This document shows, piece after piece, positions 27,202 to 34,377 of a stretch of DNA of 64,000 nt; positions within the stretch are counted from its first letter, which is position 1, and the number at the start of each line of letters is the position of its first letter. Under the pieces are notes generated by a model that was not told the origin of the DNA, did not search any database, and saw only the letters and a list, made by a program, of their open reading frames with translations. The translations under genes and the position numbers were made by a program. Source of the DNA: Pedobacter changchengzhani (GTDB lineage Bacteria > Bacteroidota > Bacteroidia > Sphingobacteriales > Sphingobacteriaceae); NCBI RefSeq assembly GCF_004354365.1, contig NZ_SJCY01000001.1:554459-618458 (forward strand), written 5' to 3'.

Positions 27202-28065
27202 TCAATCATCAGCAATAACATCCTGCAACTCATTTAGTTCTTTTACTTTTTCAGTTGCCCCTGCATTTTCATAAGCAGAAATTAAATTGCGGAGTACTCT
27301 CCTAATTACATCAGTATTTGTGCAAGGCTTATAATATTCGGGCATGGCTTGTAAGTTAAGCTGTCGTAAAAACTGATCAACGTCGTGTTTCCCAAAAATA
27401 TTTCCGCGGTTAAAAGCATTGATGTAAAATAAAACGCCATTTTCGTTGCCATCTTGTTTACTTTCATCAACATAACCTAAAATAAAATGCTGTGGCAAAT
27501 TGATGCCGTAAACAGGCAAATCTAGCTTTTGCGCAAGGGTAGAGTAAATTATCGCCAAAGAAATTTGATTCCCTTTTTTACTTTCTAAAACTTGGCTCAA
27601 ATAAGAATTTTGTGGGTCGAGGTGGTTTTTGGTATTTCCTCCGAAACCATATTGATTGTACAAAACATGATTAATGAGCTTTACTTTTTCTAAAGAACTC
27701 ATCTCTTGTTGCATACCTAGCCAAATTTCCCGCTTAATATCTTCCAACTGAATGATGATTTTTTGTTCATCTAAATCAGGATATTGATATCTATTAATAA
27801 TCAATGCGCCTTGCATTAAATCAAAAGCACCACTCAAATACCAAAGTTTTAAGTCTTCTTTAACATTTTGAAATTGTATTTGGTGTACAATATTTTCTAT
27901 ACGTTCTTGCAATAAGCTGTCGAAAGACTGCTCCCACGCATTTTCAAGAAATTGAATCACTTCGCCACCATATTCAAACAGCCTTTGTTTTACATGGCGA
28001 TAAACCTCTTCATCGGGATCATCTAACAATTTTACTAAAGCATTTATTTCAGCGTTATTTTCCAT
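27202..28065 (-). CDS. SirB1 family transglutaminase-like protein
   Basis: A 287-residue cytoplasmic protein. The first third is helical and repeat-like (LLDDPDEEVYRHVKQRLFEY). The middle contains the Transglut_core2/SirB1 block: VLYNQYGFGGNTKNHLDPQN, SYLSQVLESKKGNQISLAII, LDLPVYGINLPQHFILGYVD. The usual transglutaminase-core cysteine position reads as Ser here (NQISLAIIY), as in SirB1 relatives, so catalytic activity is doubtful. The role is unknown. It converges on the esterase gene and diverges from the methyltransferase gene. Confidence 0.85.
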   Translation of the reverse strand: MENNAEINALVKLLDDPDEEVYRHVKQRLFEYGGEVIQFLENAWEQSFDSLLQERIENIVHQIQFQNVKEDLKLWYLSGAFDLMQGALIINRYQYPDLDEQKIIIQLEDIKREIWLGMQQEMSSLEKVKLINHVLYNQYGFGGNTKNHLDPQNSYLSQVLESKKGNQISLAIIYSTLAQKLDLPVYGINLPQHFILGYVDESKQDGNENGVLFYINAFNRGNIFGKHDVDQFLRQLNLQAMPEYYKPCTNTDVIRRVLRNLISAYENAGATEKVKELNELQDVIADD

Positions 28066-28094
28066 AAAATGTACATCAATTAAGGTGATTAAAC

Positions 28095-28102
28095 TACTTT
28101 TG
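28095..28102 (+). promoter_or_regulatory. TAnnTTTG box close to the methyltransferase start
   Basis: TACTTTTG fits the -7 consensus and ends seven bases before the ATG at 28110. A -33 element is not obvious. Confidence 0.3.
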
Positions 28103-28109
28103 TTTTATT

Positions 28110-28892
28110 ATGTTATTACAATTCGCTATAGATTATTTAAAACATCGTTTTACAGCTAAAACCCGCCACGGAACGCATTCGCCATTTGTGTATAAGTTAG
28201 CCGACGAAGTAATTTACGATTTTAATGATAAAAAAGAATATAAAAAAATCGAGAATCAGCGAAAAAAACTTTACAATGACGATTCCGTTATTGCGATTAC
28301 TGATCTTGGTGCAGGATCTCACCTCAATAAAAATAAAACGAAAAAGATAAGTGCAATTGCAAAAAATGCATTGAAATCTCCTCGATTGGCACAATTGATT
28401 TATCGTTTTGCAAAAAGTACATCACCGAAAACCTGTCTCGAATTAGGTACTTGTTTAGGTATAACAACAGCGTATTTATCTCTTTCTGCTCCCGATGGAG
28501 ATATTATTACAATAGAAGGTTGTCCTGAAACGGCAAAAGTTGCCTACCAAAATTTTAAAGATTTGGAGTTGGATAATATCGAACTTCATGTAGGTAATTT
28601 CGATGAAATATTTCCGCAGGTGCTACAAGATCAAAAAGAACTCGACTTCGTTTACATTGATGGAAATCATCGCAAAGATGCTACGCTGAATTATTTTAAA
28701 CTTTGTTTACCTAAAGTTACAGAAAATACATTGCTTATTTTTGATGATATTTACTGGAGCAAAGGCATGAAAGAAGCTTGGAATAAAATAAAAAACCATC
28801 CTGATGTTACCATTACAATCGATTTATTTTGGATTGGCTTGGTTTTTTTTAAAAAAGGACAGGTTAAAGAACACTTTAAGCTTAAAATTTGA
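28110..28892 (+). CDS. Class I SAM-dependent methyltransferase (O-methyltransferase-like)
   Basis: A 260-residue soluble protein. After an N-terminal helical part of about 100 residues comes a Rossmann methyltransferase domain: TCLELGTCLGITTAYLSLSA (SAM-binding motif I), DIITIEGCPETAKVAYQNF (acidic loop after strand 2), and ELDFVYIDGNHRKDATLNYF with LLIFDDIYWSKGMKEAW, the metal-binding DDxxW-type ending seen in catechol-type O-methyltransferases. The start at 28110 follows a -7-like box. It probably forms an operon with the DUF1345 gene that begins six bases later. The acceptor is unknown. Confidence 0.85.
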   Translation: MLLQFAIDYLKHRFTAKTRHGTHSPFVYKLADEVIYDFNDKKEYKKIENQRKKLYNDDSVIAITDLGAGSHLNKNKTKKISAIAKNALKSPRLAQLIYRFAKSTSPKTCLELGTCLGITTAYLSLSAPDGDIITIEGCPETAKVAYQNFKDLELDNIELHVGNFDEIFPQVLQDQKELDFVYIDGNHRKDATLNYFKLCLPKVTENTLLIFDDIYWSKGMKEAWNKIKNHPDVTITIDLFWIGLVFFKKGQVKEHFKLKI

Positions 28893-28897
28893 TTATA

Positions 28898-29557
28898 ATG
28901 AACCTAAAACCAAAAAGCCTATTAAAATTCTCGGCTTTGCACATCTTATTGTTAAGTGTAATTACGGGCGTAATGGCATATTTAGCTTCGCTGTTAATTA
29001 ATATGGCTACGCTAACGCACATTATGTTCGGTTGGGACGCTTTCTGCTTAACGTTAATCTGTCTGCATTGGTATTTGTTTTTCCATACTTCTATTGCACA
29101 AATTCATGCTAAAGCACAGGTTCAAGATGAAACTAAAAGTGAAATATTCGCAGTAGTCGTTATCTCTACATTTGCAGGTTTATTGGTTGTAATTCTACTT
29201 TTAATCAATAAGAATATTCAACCAGCCGATTTAATCATCGCAATTTCTGGTATGTTTTTATCTTGGTTTTTAGTTCATACTACATTTACGATGCGTTATG
29301 CGCATTTGTATTATGGCGATGCAGGCAAAAAAAGCAGTAAAGGAGGGGGATTAAACTTCCCCGGTGATGAAGATCCTGATTTTATTGATTTTGCTTACTT
29401 TTCGTTCGTAATCGGGATGACTTTTCAAGTATCTGACGTCGACATATCTTCTCGACGAATAAGAAGGCTTAACCTAGTGCATAGTTTAATCTCTTTTATT
29501 TTTAATACCGTAATTGTGGCGCTCACGATAAATGCACTGGCAGGGTTGAGTAAATAG
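28898..29557 (+). CDS. DUF1345 family integral membrane protein
   Basis: A 219-residue membrane protein with about five hydrophobic segments. Family-typical stretches are HIMFGWDAFCLTLICLHWYL, FLSWFLVHTTFTMRYAHLYY and the acidic-to-membrane segment FIDFAYFSFVIGMTFQVSDV, followed by RRLNLVHSLISFIFNTVIVA. This is the DUF1345 signature. Some relatives are annotated as ion-channel-like, but no function is established. An in-frame TTG three codons earlier overlaps the preceding stop; the ATG at 28898 is more likely. It is followed by repeat-rich noncoding DNA. Confidence 0.88.
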   Translation: MNLKPKSLLKFSALHILLLSVITGVMAYLASLLINMATLTHIMFGWDAFCLTLICLHWYLFFHTSIAQIHAKAQVQDETKSEIFAVVVISTFAGLLVVILLLINKNIQPADLIIAISGMFLSWFLVHTTFTMRYAHLYYGDAGKKSSKGGGLNFPGDEDPDFIDFAYFSFVIGMTFQVSDVDISSRRIRRLNLVHSLISFIFNTVIVALTINALAGLSK

Positions 29558-29583
29558 GTCATTACTCGCAGTATTTCTTAAGG

Positions 29584-29760
29584 CTACCGTCATTCCCGTG
29601 AGAACGGGAATCTTAATGCGAAAGAAAAGCCTGTTTATTGCTTTAAGATTCCCACCTACGTGGGAAAGACGCAAGATGTAACCGTCATTTGGCGCCACAC
29701 GACTAGGTGACCGCCTAAGGCTGTTTCTCCAAGCACCATGAAAAATGGTGACTTTCCGCA
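29584..29760. repeat. Noncoding block of nested dyads (ATTCCCGT / ACGGGAAT)
   Basis: The 411-base gap 29558-29968 has no gene. ATTCCCGT (29592-29599) pairs with ACGGGAAT (29604-29611), and TTCCCAC (29649-29655) with GTGGGAA (29660-29666). GGGAATCTTAA (29606-29616) is also the exact reverse complement of TTAAGATTCCC (29643-29653), so the hairpins are nested. A GC-richer stretch follows to about 29740. The rest of the gap looks unremarkable. Confidence 0.7.
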
Positions 29761-29968
29761 TCCATCGGGTTTAAAAACAAAGTAAACTATTGAAACTGCT
29801 CATTTGAGCAACTTATTCTTGTTTATTACGCCAATCTATATCGATTGTTTACCTTGTAAAATAATTAATTAATTGACTATCAGTAATTTGTGATTTATGG
29901 ACTGTTTTTTAAGTTGTATAACGTAAATGTACGTTGTGAAACTGAAAAATAAGTTATGCATTTGGTTT

Positions 29969-30319
29969 ATGGGAGAATTAACAAAAACTGAGGAGCGGAT
30001 AATGCAAGTTTTATGGAAACTTAATAAAGCTTTTGTTAAAGATATTATCGATGCTTTGGATGAAGAGACAAAGCCACCTTACAATACCATTTCATCAATA
30101 GTTAGGTTATTGGAAAAGAAAGGTTACGTCAACTACAATGCTTACGGAAAAACCTACGAATATTTTCCTGCCATAAGCAAAGAGCAGTATGCAAAAACTA
30201 CTTTTTCTAAGTTGTTTACTGGCTATTTTGATAGTTCTCCCGCAAGCCTTTTATCGTTTCTGGTAAAGGAAGAAAAGCTAAGTGCAAAGGATATAGAAAA
30301 TGTTTCTAGCAGTAAATAG
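29969..30319 (+). CDS. BlaI/MecI/CopY family transcriptional repressor
   Basis: A 116-residue winged-helix regulator of the penicillinase-repressor family: MGELTKTEERIMQVLWKLNK at the start, the recognition region PPYNTISSIVRLLEKKGYVN, then YEYFPAISKEQYAKTTFSKL and a helical dimerisation tail. The ATG at 29969 is the family's natural start; an upstream codon would add 14 atypical residues. BlaI proteins usually sit next to an M56 sensor peptidase (BlaR1) that inactivates them. None is adjacent here, as the next gene is on the other strand and unrelated. The regulon is therefore unknown. A terminator follows 67 bases after the stop. Confidence 0.92.
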   Translation: MGELTKTEERIMQVLWKLNKAFVKDIIDALDEETKPPYNTISSIVRLLEKKGYVNYNAYGKTYEYFPAISKEQYAKTTFSKLFTGYFDSSPASLLSFLVKEEKLSAKDIENVSSSK

Positions 30320-30386
30320 CTGTAAATTATTGAAAATCAATCGAGTAAAATAGCATTATATTTAGAGTTTAGTTTAAAAGTCCTTC

Positions 30387-30418
30387 TGCCAAGTCAATAT
30401 TCGACTTGGCATTTTTTC
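30387..30418 (+). terminator. Terminator downstream of the BlaI-type gene
   Basis: TGCCAAGTC (30387-30395) pairs with GACTTGGCA (30403-30411) and is followed by TTTTTT. Confidence 0.87.
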
Positions 30419-30446
30419 TTTGTTGGGTTATTAGCATTATAGTTTC

Positions 30447-31655
30447 TCAACTTACAATAAACTCATTAGCTGGTATAACATTAATTATTTTTCCATCTTT
30501 ATTAAAAATTTCTTTTTGATTAAAGCTTATTATTTTGGCTTCTTTTAAATCGAAAAAATCCATTGCTTCGGTAAGTCCAGCTATTTCTCTTTCCATATTC
30601 TCTGCGTTTAGTTCATAACAAACTTGCAAAAGTTCTACAACTTTACCCTTTTGCATAACCACAAAATCACATTCTTTTTTCTCTGCGAAGTAATAAATTT
30701 CGCTATAGTTTGTCCTTAAGTATAGGTAAACTAAGTTTTCTAAACGCCTACCATTTTCATCAGAAAAAACGATAGAGTTTTCGGTAAAAAGGCCTAAATC
30801 TATCGTGTAAACCTTTTTCGGATTACGGATTTGGGTTTTTATTGAATAACTAAATTTGGATACAAATTGTATAACGTAAGTGTTTTCAAGGTAAGAAAAG
30901 TACTCTAAAATGGTGGTGGTAGATTTGATGCCAAATACTTCTTTTAACTTGTTGCCCGAAACTGGCTTCCCTATATTCGATATTAGATAAGTTGCTAGTT
31001 TTTTTAAAGTAGATACGTCTCTCACATTATACCTAACAGCAATATCTCTATTTAAAATATCATCTAAAAGTTGGTTAAGTATCATGCCATCACCAGTTTT
31101 TAAATATTCTGGAAAACCACCCTGCTTTAGGTAGAGTTGTAAGCTATCTGCCGTGTTTTCGAGGGTTTTAAATGCTAAAAATTCTTGGTAAGAAAACGGA
31201 AATAATTCTGTAGATAAATGCCTGCCAGTAAGTTTTGTGCCCAACTCTGTACTCAATAGCGTAGCGTTAGAGCCCGTAATTACAACTTTGTAATCATCAT
31301 CCAATAACTGCCTAACAAATAGTTCCCAATTTGGCATCAATTGTATTTCATCAAAAAATAAAGTTGTGATGCTTCTGGCTTTTATTTCCGCAATAAGTCT
31401 AACAAAATCATCATTTTCAAAATTGACCAAACGCGTATCTTCAAAATTTAGAAAAAGTACATGACTTAGGTTTTCATTTAAAAGCTGATAAAGTAGTGTG
31501 GTCTTTCCGCACCTTCTTACGCCTGTTATAATCAATGCAAAGTTAATTACTAGCTTTAATTTTGCTAATTTCTCTCTCTTTTGTCCAAGTTTTTTATTTG
31601 TAAAGGTTAAATACTGAGCATCCAATATCTCTGCTAATTGGCTTTGTAATATCAT
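30447..31655 (-). CDS. AAA family ATPase with DUF4143
   Basis: A 402-residue ATP-binding protein of the AAA_14 plus DUF4143 type. The Walker A motif is GVRRCGKTTLLYQL (near residue 45), the Walker B region is ITTLFFDEIQLMPNWELFVR (near 100), sensor 1 is YKVVITGSNATLLSTELGTK, and an arginine-rich LTGRHLSTELFPFSYQEFLA follows. The C-terminal DUF4143 part includes KVYTIDLGLF and a DxxE-like YYFAEKKECDFVVMQKGKVV, a nuclease-fold-like strand pattern with unproven activity. These ATPases are scattered across bacteria and archaea, often as lone, horizontally mobile genes of unknown role. It stands alone here. Confidence 0.9.
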   Translation of the reverse strand: MILQSQLAEILDAQYLTFTNKKLGQKREKLAKLKLVINFALIITGVRRCGKTTLLYQLLNENLSHVLFLNFEDTRLVNFENDDFVRLIAEIKARSITTLFFDEIQLMPNWELFVRQLLDDDYKVVITGSNATLLSTELGTKLTGRHLSTELFPFSYQEFLAFKTLENTADSLQLYLKQGGFPEYLKTGDGMILNQLLDDILNRDIAVRYNVRDVSTLKKLATYLISNIGKPVSGNKLKEVFGIKSTTTILEYFSYLENTYVIQFVSKFSYSIKTQIRNPKKVYTIDLGLFTENSIVFSDENGRRLENLVYLYLRTNYSEIYYFAEKKECDFVVMQKGKVVELLQVCYELNAENMEREIAGLTEAMDFFDLKEAKIISFNQKEIFNKDGKIINVIPANEFIVS

Positions 31656-31675
31656 ATATTTTTATACTGATACCA

Positions 31676-31683
31676 CAAATGTA
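31676..31683 (-). promoter_or_regulatory. Putative -7 box of the AAA ATPase gene
   Basis: On the minus strand this reads TACATTTG, 20 bases before the ATG. It matches TAnnTTTG; no -33 box was found. Confidence 0.35.
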
Positions 31684-31765
31684 ATACTTTTATTTTAAAT
31701 GGAAGATATTATTCATTGCTAATGAAATATATTGTTCTTTAATAATGAAAGATGTGTTTTTGTTT

Positions 31766-32893
31766 TTAAAAAGCTTCAGCTATACTGATGTAAAACCCAC
31801 TTTGTCGTTTTTCATTTACTTTCTTCTCGCCAATACCATAATCTAAACGTACACTTATTCCTTTCTCCGGATCGAAGAAATACCTTAAACCAGCACCATA
31901 ATTTGGTTTAAAAGTTTTTGCAGAAAAATCATCAACTCCCCAAACTGTTCCTGTGCCACCAAATGCAGTAGCGCCAAATCTACTACTTAAGCGATACCTT
32001 AATTCAGCTTGAAAAGCGAGTAAATGCTTATCTCTATATCTACCGCCGTAATAGCCACGCATCATCTCATCATTACCCATTTGTGGGAGTAAGTAAACGG
32101 GTGTGTTTTTCCCTATAACCGAGTTATATAAACCTTGCACACCAAATGCAAATTGTGCATTTAGCTTCCAAAAATTACGGGTATCAATTTTAAATTGACT
32201 ACCAGTAAAATCACTTGATTTAAAAATTGATGGCGCGTATTGGTAAGTTCCTCTAATAAAAAATCCTTTGGTGGTGTAATTATTATTATTTCGGCTATCG
32301 TAACTTTGCGAAATGCCCAAATATAAAACGCTTCCGGTATTGTTGTTGTAATATTGATTTTTACTAAAAATACCGTCGGCTACCAAATCGGTATATTTAT
32401 AATTTTCAAAACCTAAAGAAAAACCCGTGTAAGCGTTCGGCAATAATTGCTTTTCGGTTTGTAATAAAACCTTAAATTGTTGCTGCACCAGTTTGTCTTC
32501 ATCTTTTTCGTGGGTATTGTTTCCGATACCGTAGAAGTTAAAAGGTAGTTTTTTGAAGCGAAATTCACCTTGGTAATGCAATTTATTTCCTTTGCCCCAA
32601 ACATCAATAAACGAACTTAAATTATACGCTTTTTTAGTAGAGTAATTAAGGTTTAAAGTAACAGATGATGGACGGTTTGTAGTGTCTAGCCGATCAGCAT
32701 AGAAACCTAAAATAGCACCAACTCCAAATTGAAGGCCAGTTTCTTGTGCATATCCAAAAGAGGGGATGGGTAAAAAACTTGCTTTGCGTAAGGTATCTTT
32801 TTCGTTTGATAACAACTTTTTAATTAGCTTCATTTGGGCAGCGCCTGATAGAGAAATAAGTATTAAAAAAACAAGTGCGCATAATTTTTTCAT
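31766..32893 (-). CDS. BamA/TamA-type (Omp85) outer-membrane barrel protein without POTRA domains
   Basis: A 375-residue protein with a signal peptide (MKKLCALVFLILISLSGAAQ) and then directly a surface-antigen (bacterial surface antigen, D15-like) barrel. It opens with the typical FLPIPSFGYAQETGLQFGVG strand. Later features are GFFIRGTYQYAPSIF, a MRGYYGGRYRDKHLLAFQ region corresponding to the conserved L6-loop RGF/Y motif, and a C-terminal strand ending in phenylalanine (SGFYISIAEAF), the outer-membrane insertion signal. There is no room for POTRA domains. The function of these short Omp85 proteins is unknown; some are patatin-associated elsewhere. It is monocistronic. Confidence 0.87.
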   Translation of the reverse strand: MKKLCALVFLILISLSGAAQMKLIKKLLSNEKDTLRKASFLPIPSFGYAQETGLQFGVGAILGFYADRLDTTNRPSSVTLNLNYSTKKAYNLSSFIDVWGKGNKLHYQGEFRFKKLPFNFYGIGNNTHEKDEDKLVQQQFKVLLQTEKQLLPNAYTGFSLGFENYKYTDLVADGIFSKNQYYNNNTGSVLYLGISQSYDSRNNNNYTTKGFFIRGTYQYAPSIFKSSDFTGSQFKIDTRNFWKLNAQFAFGVQGLYNSVIGKNTPVYLLPQMGNDEMMRGYYGGRYRDKHLLAFQAELRYRLSSRFGATAFGGTGTVWGVDDFSAKTFKPNYGAGLRYFFDPEKGISVRLDYGIGEKKVNEKRQSGFYISIAEAF

Positions 32894-32945
32894 AGTGCAA
32901 AGAAAAGGATTTTTGCTTTATAGTTGTATAGGCTTTAGGTTTTGC

Positions 32946-33048
32946 GTTAAGGATTGAAGTGAAAATCCTTTTTGTACTTTTTCAGTACAAAAAGATTGCC
33001 TGCCTGCGGTAGGCAGGTAACGTAAAGCCCGCCCGAACGCCCAAATAA
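32946..33048. repeat. Compound dyad element upstream of the deoxyhypusine-synthase-like gene
   Basis: CTTTTTGTAC (from about 32968) pairs with GTACAAAAAG (32985-32994). Directly after it, CCTGCCT (32999-33005) pairs with AGGCAGG (33011-33017). The flanks GGATTGAAGTGAAAATCC and AAAGCCCGCCCGAACGCCC look like parts of one composite noncoding element. No gene was identified in 32894-33141. Confidence 0.65.
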
Positions 33049-33112
33049 TTCAATTATATCGTTCCTTATCGAATTTGCTAGCCGAACAATTTTTCTATTG
33101 CGCAAATAATGG

Positions 33113-33120
33113 TATTTTTG
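33113..33120 (+). promoter_or_regulatory. Putative -7 box of the deoxyhypusine-synthase-like gene
   Basis: TATTTTTG matches TAnnTTTG and lies 21 bases before the ATG at 33142. The nearest upstream TTTG (33074) is too far away to be a normal -33 box. Confidence 0.35.
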
Positions 33121-33141
33121 CCACAAATTATACAATAAAGC

Positions 33142-34122
33142 ATGAGCAATACTAGAGGACCAATATCTCAATTTATGGAGCGTAATTACCTCCATTTTAA
33201 TGCAGCAGCGATGATGGATGCAGCTAAAGGTTACGAAACACATTTAGATGAAGGCGGAAAAATGATGATTACCCTTGCTGGGGCAATGAGTACCGCCGAG
33301 TTAGGGATTTCATTAGCAGAAATGATTCGTCAAGATAAAGTTTCTATCATTTCTTGTACAGGTGCAAATTTAGAAGAAGACATTATGAATTTGGTTGCAC
33401 ATTCTCACTACAAGCGTGTGCCAAATTACCGCGATTTGAGTCCGCAGGATGAATGGGATTTATTAGAAAACCATTACAATCGTGTTACCGATACCTGTAT
33501 TCCTGAAGAGGAGGCTTTTCGCCGTTTACAAAAACACATACAGAAAATATGGATGGATGCCGAAGCTGCGGGCGAACGCTATTTTCCGCATGAGTTTATG
33601 TATAAAATGCTTTTGAGTGGAGATTTGGAACAGTATTATGAAATTGATCCGAAAAATTCTTGGATGCTTGCAGCTGCAGAAAAGAATTTGCCAATTGTTG
33701 TGCCAGGATGGGAAGACTCTACAATGGGTAATATTTTTGCATCTTATGTGATGAAAAAAGAATTAACCGCGACTACAGTTAAGGGCGGTATTGAATATAT
33801 GGGCTGGTTGGCAGATTGGTACATTGCAAACAGTGCTGGTAAAGGGATTGGTTTTTTCCAAATTGGCGGCGGTATTGCCGGCGATTTTCCAATTTGTGTA
33901 GTACCAATGCTATATCAGGATATGGAAATGGAAAACATTCCGTTCTGGAGTTACTTCTGTCAGATATCAGATTCTACAACTTCGTATGGCTCATACTCTG
34001 GCGCGGTGCCAAATGAGAAAATTACTTGGGGTAAATTGGATATTAACACGCCAAAGTTTATTGTAGAAAGTGATGCTACAATTGTTGCTCCGCTAATGTT
34101 TGCGTGGATTTTAAAACAATAA
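33142..34122 (+). CDS. Deoxyhypusine-synthase-family protein lacking the catalytic lysine
   Basis: This 326-residue cytoplasmic protein has the deoxyhypusine synthase fold, an NAD- and spermidine-binding enzyme that modifies eIF5A in eukaryotes and archaea. Recognisable are MMITLAGAMSTAELGISLAE near residue 40, SIISCTGANLEEDIMNL, the GFFQIGGGIAGDFPICVVPM region near 240, and the C-terminal EKITWGKLDINTPKFIVESD. In human DHS the loop after GGG is VVKHH, where the lysine forms the enzyme-substrate imine. Here the matching residue is Gly247 (GGGIAGDF). Bacteria have no eIF5A, so the substrate must differ. It stands alone, with no polyamine genes nearby. The family is firm; the activity is unknown. 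Confidence 0.9.
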   Translation: MSNTRGPISQFMERNYLHFNAAAMMDAAKGYETHLDEGGKMMITLAGAMSTAELGISLAEMIRQDKVSIISCTGANLEEDIMNLVAHSHYKRVPNYRDLSPQDEWDLLENHYNRVTDTCIPEEEAFRRLQKHIQKIWMDAEAAGERYFPHEFMYKMLLSGDLEQYYEIDPKNSWMLAAAEKNLPIVVPGWEDSTMGNIFASYVMKKELTATTVKGGIEYMGWLADWYIANSAGKGIGFFQIGGGIAGDFPICVVPMLYQDMEMENIPFWSYFCQISDSTTSYGSYSGAVPNEKITWGKLDINTPKFIVESDATIVAPLMFAWILKQ

Positions 34123-34262
34123 ATGATTTTCACTTAAAATAAAAGTCTAAAAAAAAATATCAGCATAAAAGTAGAATTCCCTTGTTGGTGTCATAATGTA
34201 GGTTTTTGTGACTTTAAACACATTTGTTTAGAATGATTATAAATTGTAATTGAAGTCACTAT

Positions 34263-34297
34263 TTTGTCAGCGGATTTATTAATAAGTTATACTTTTG
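34263..34297 (+). promoter_or_regulatory. Putative promoter of the alternative complex III / oxidase locus
   Basis: TTTG at 34263-34266 and TACTTTTG at 34290-34297 fit the -33 and -7 consensus with a 23-base gap. The predicted start, near 34303, leaves a leader of about 75 bases before actA. This is the only good candidate in the 255-base gap. Confidence 0.45.
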
Positions 34298-34377
34298 TTA
34301 ACGTTTTGGTGGAAGGACTAAGGTTTAACCATCAATTAATGATATAAAGTAATTTAAATAAGTATAAAGTGTTCATT

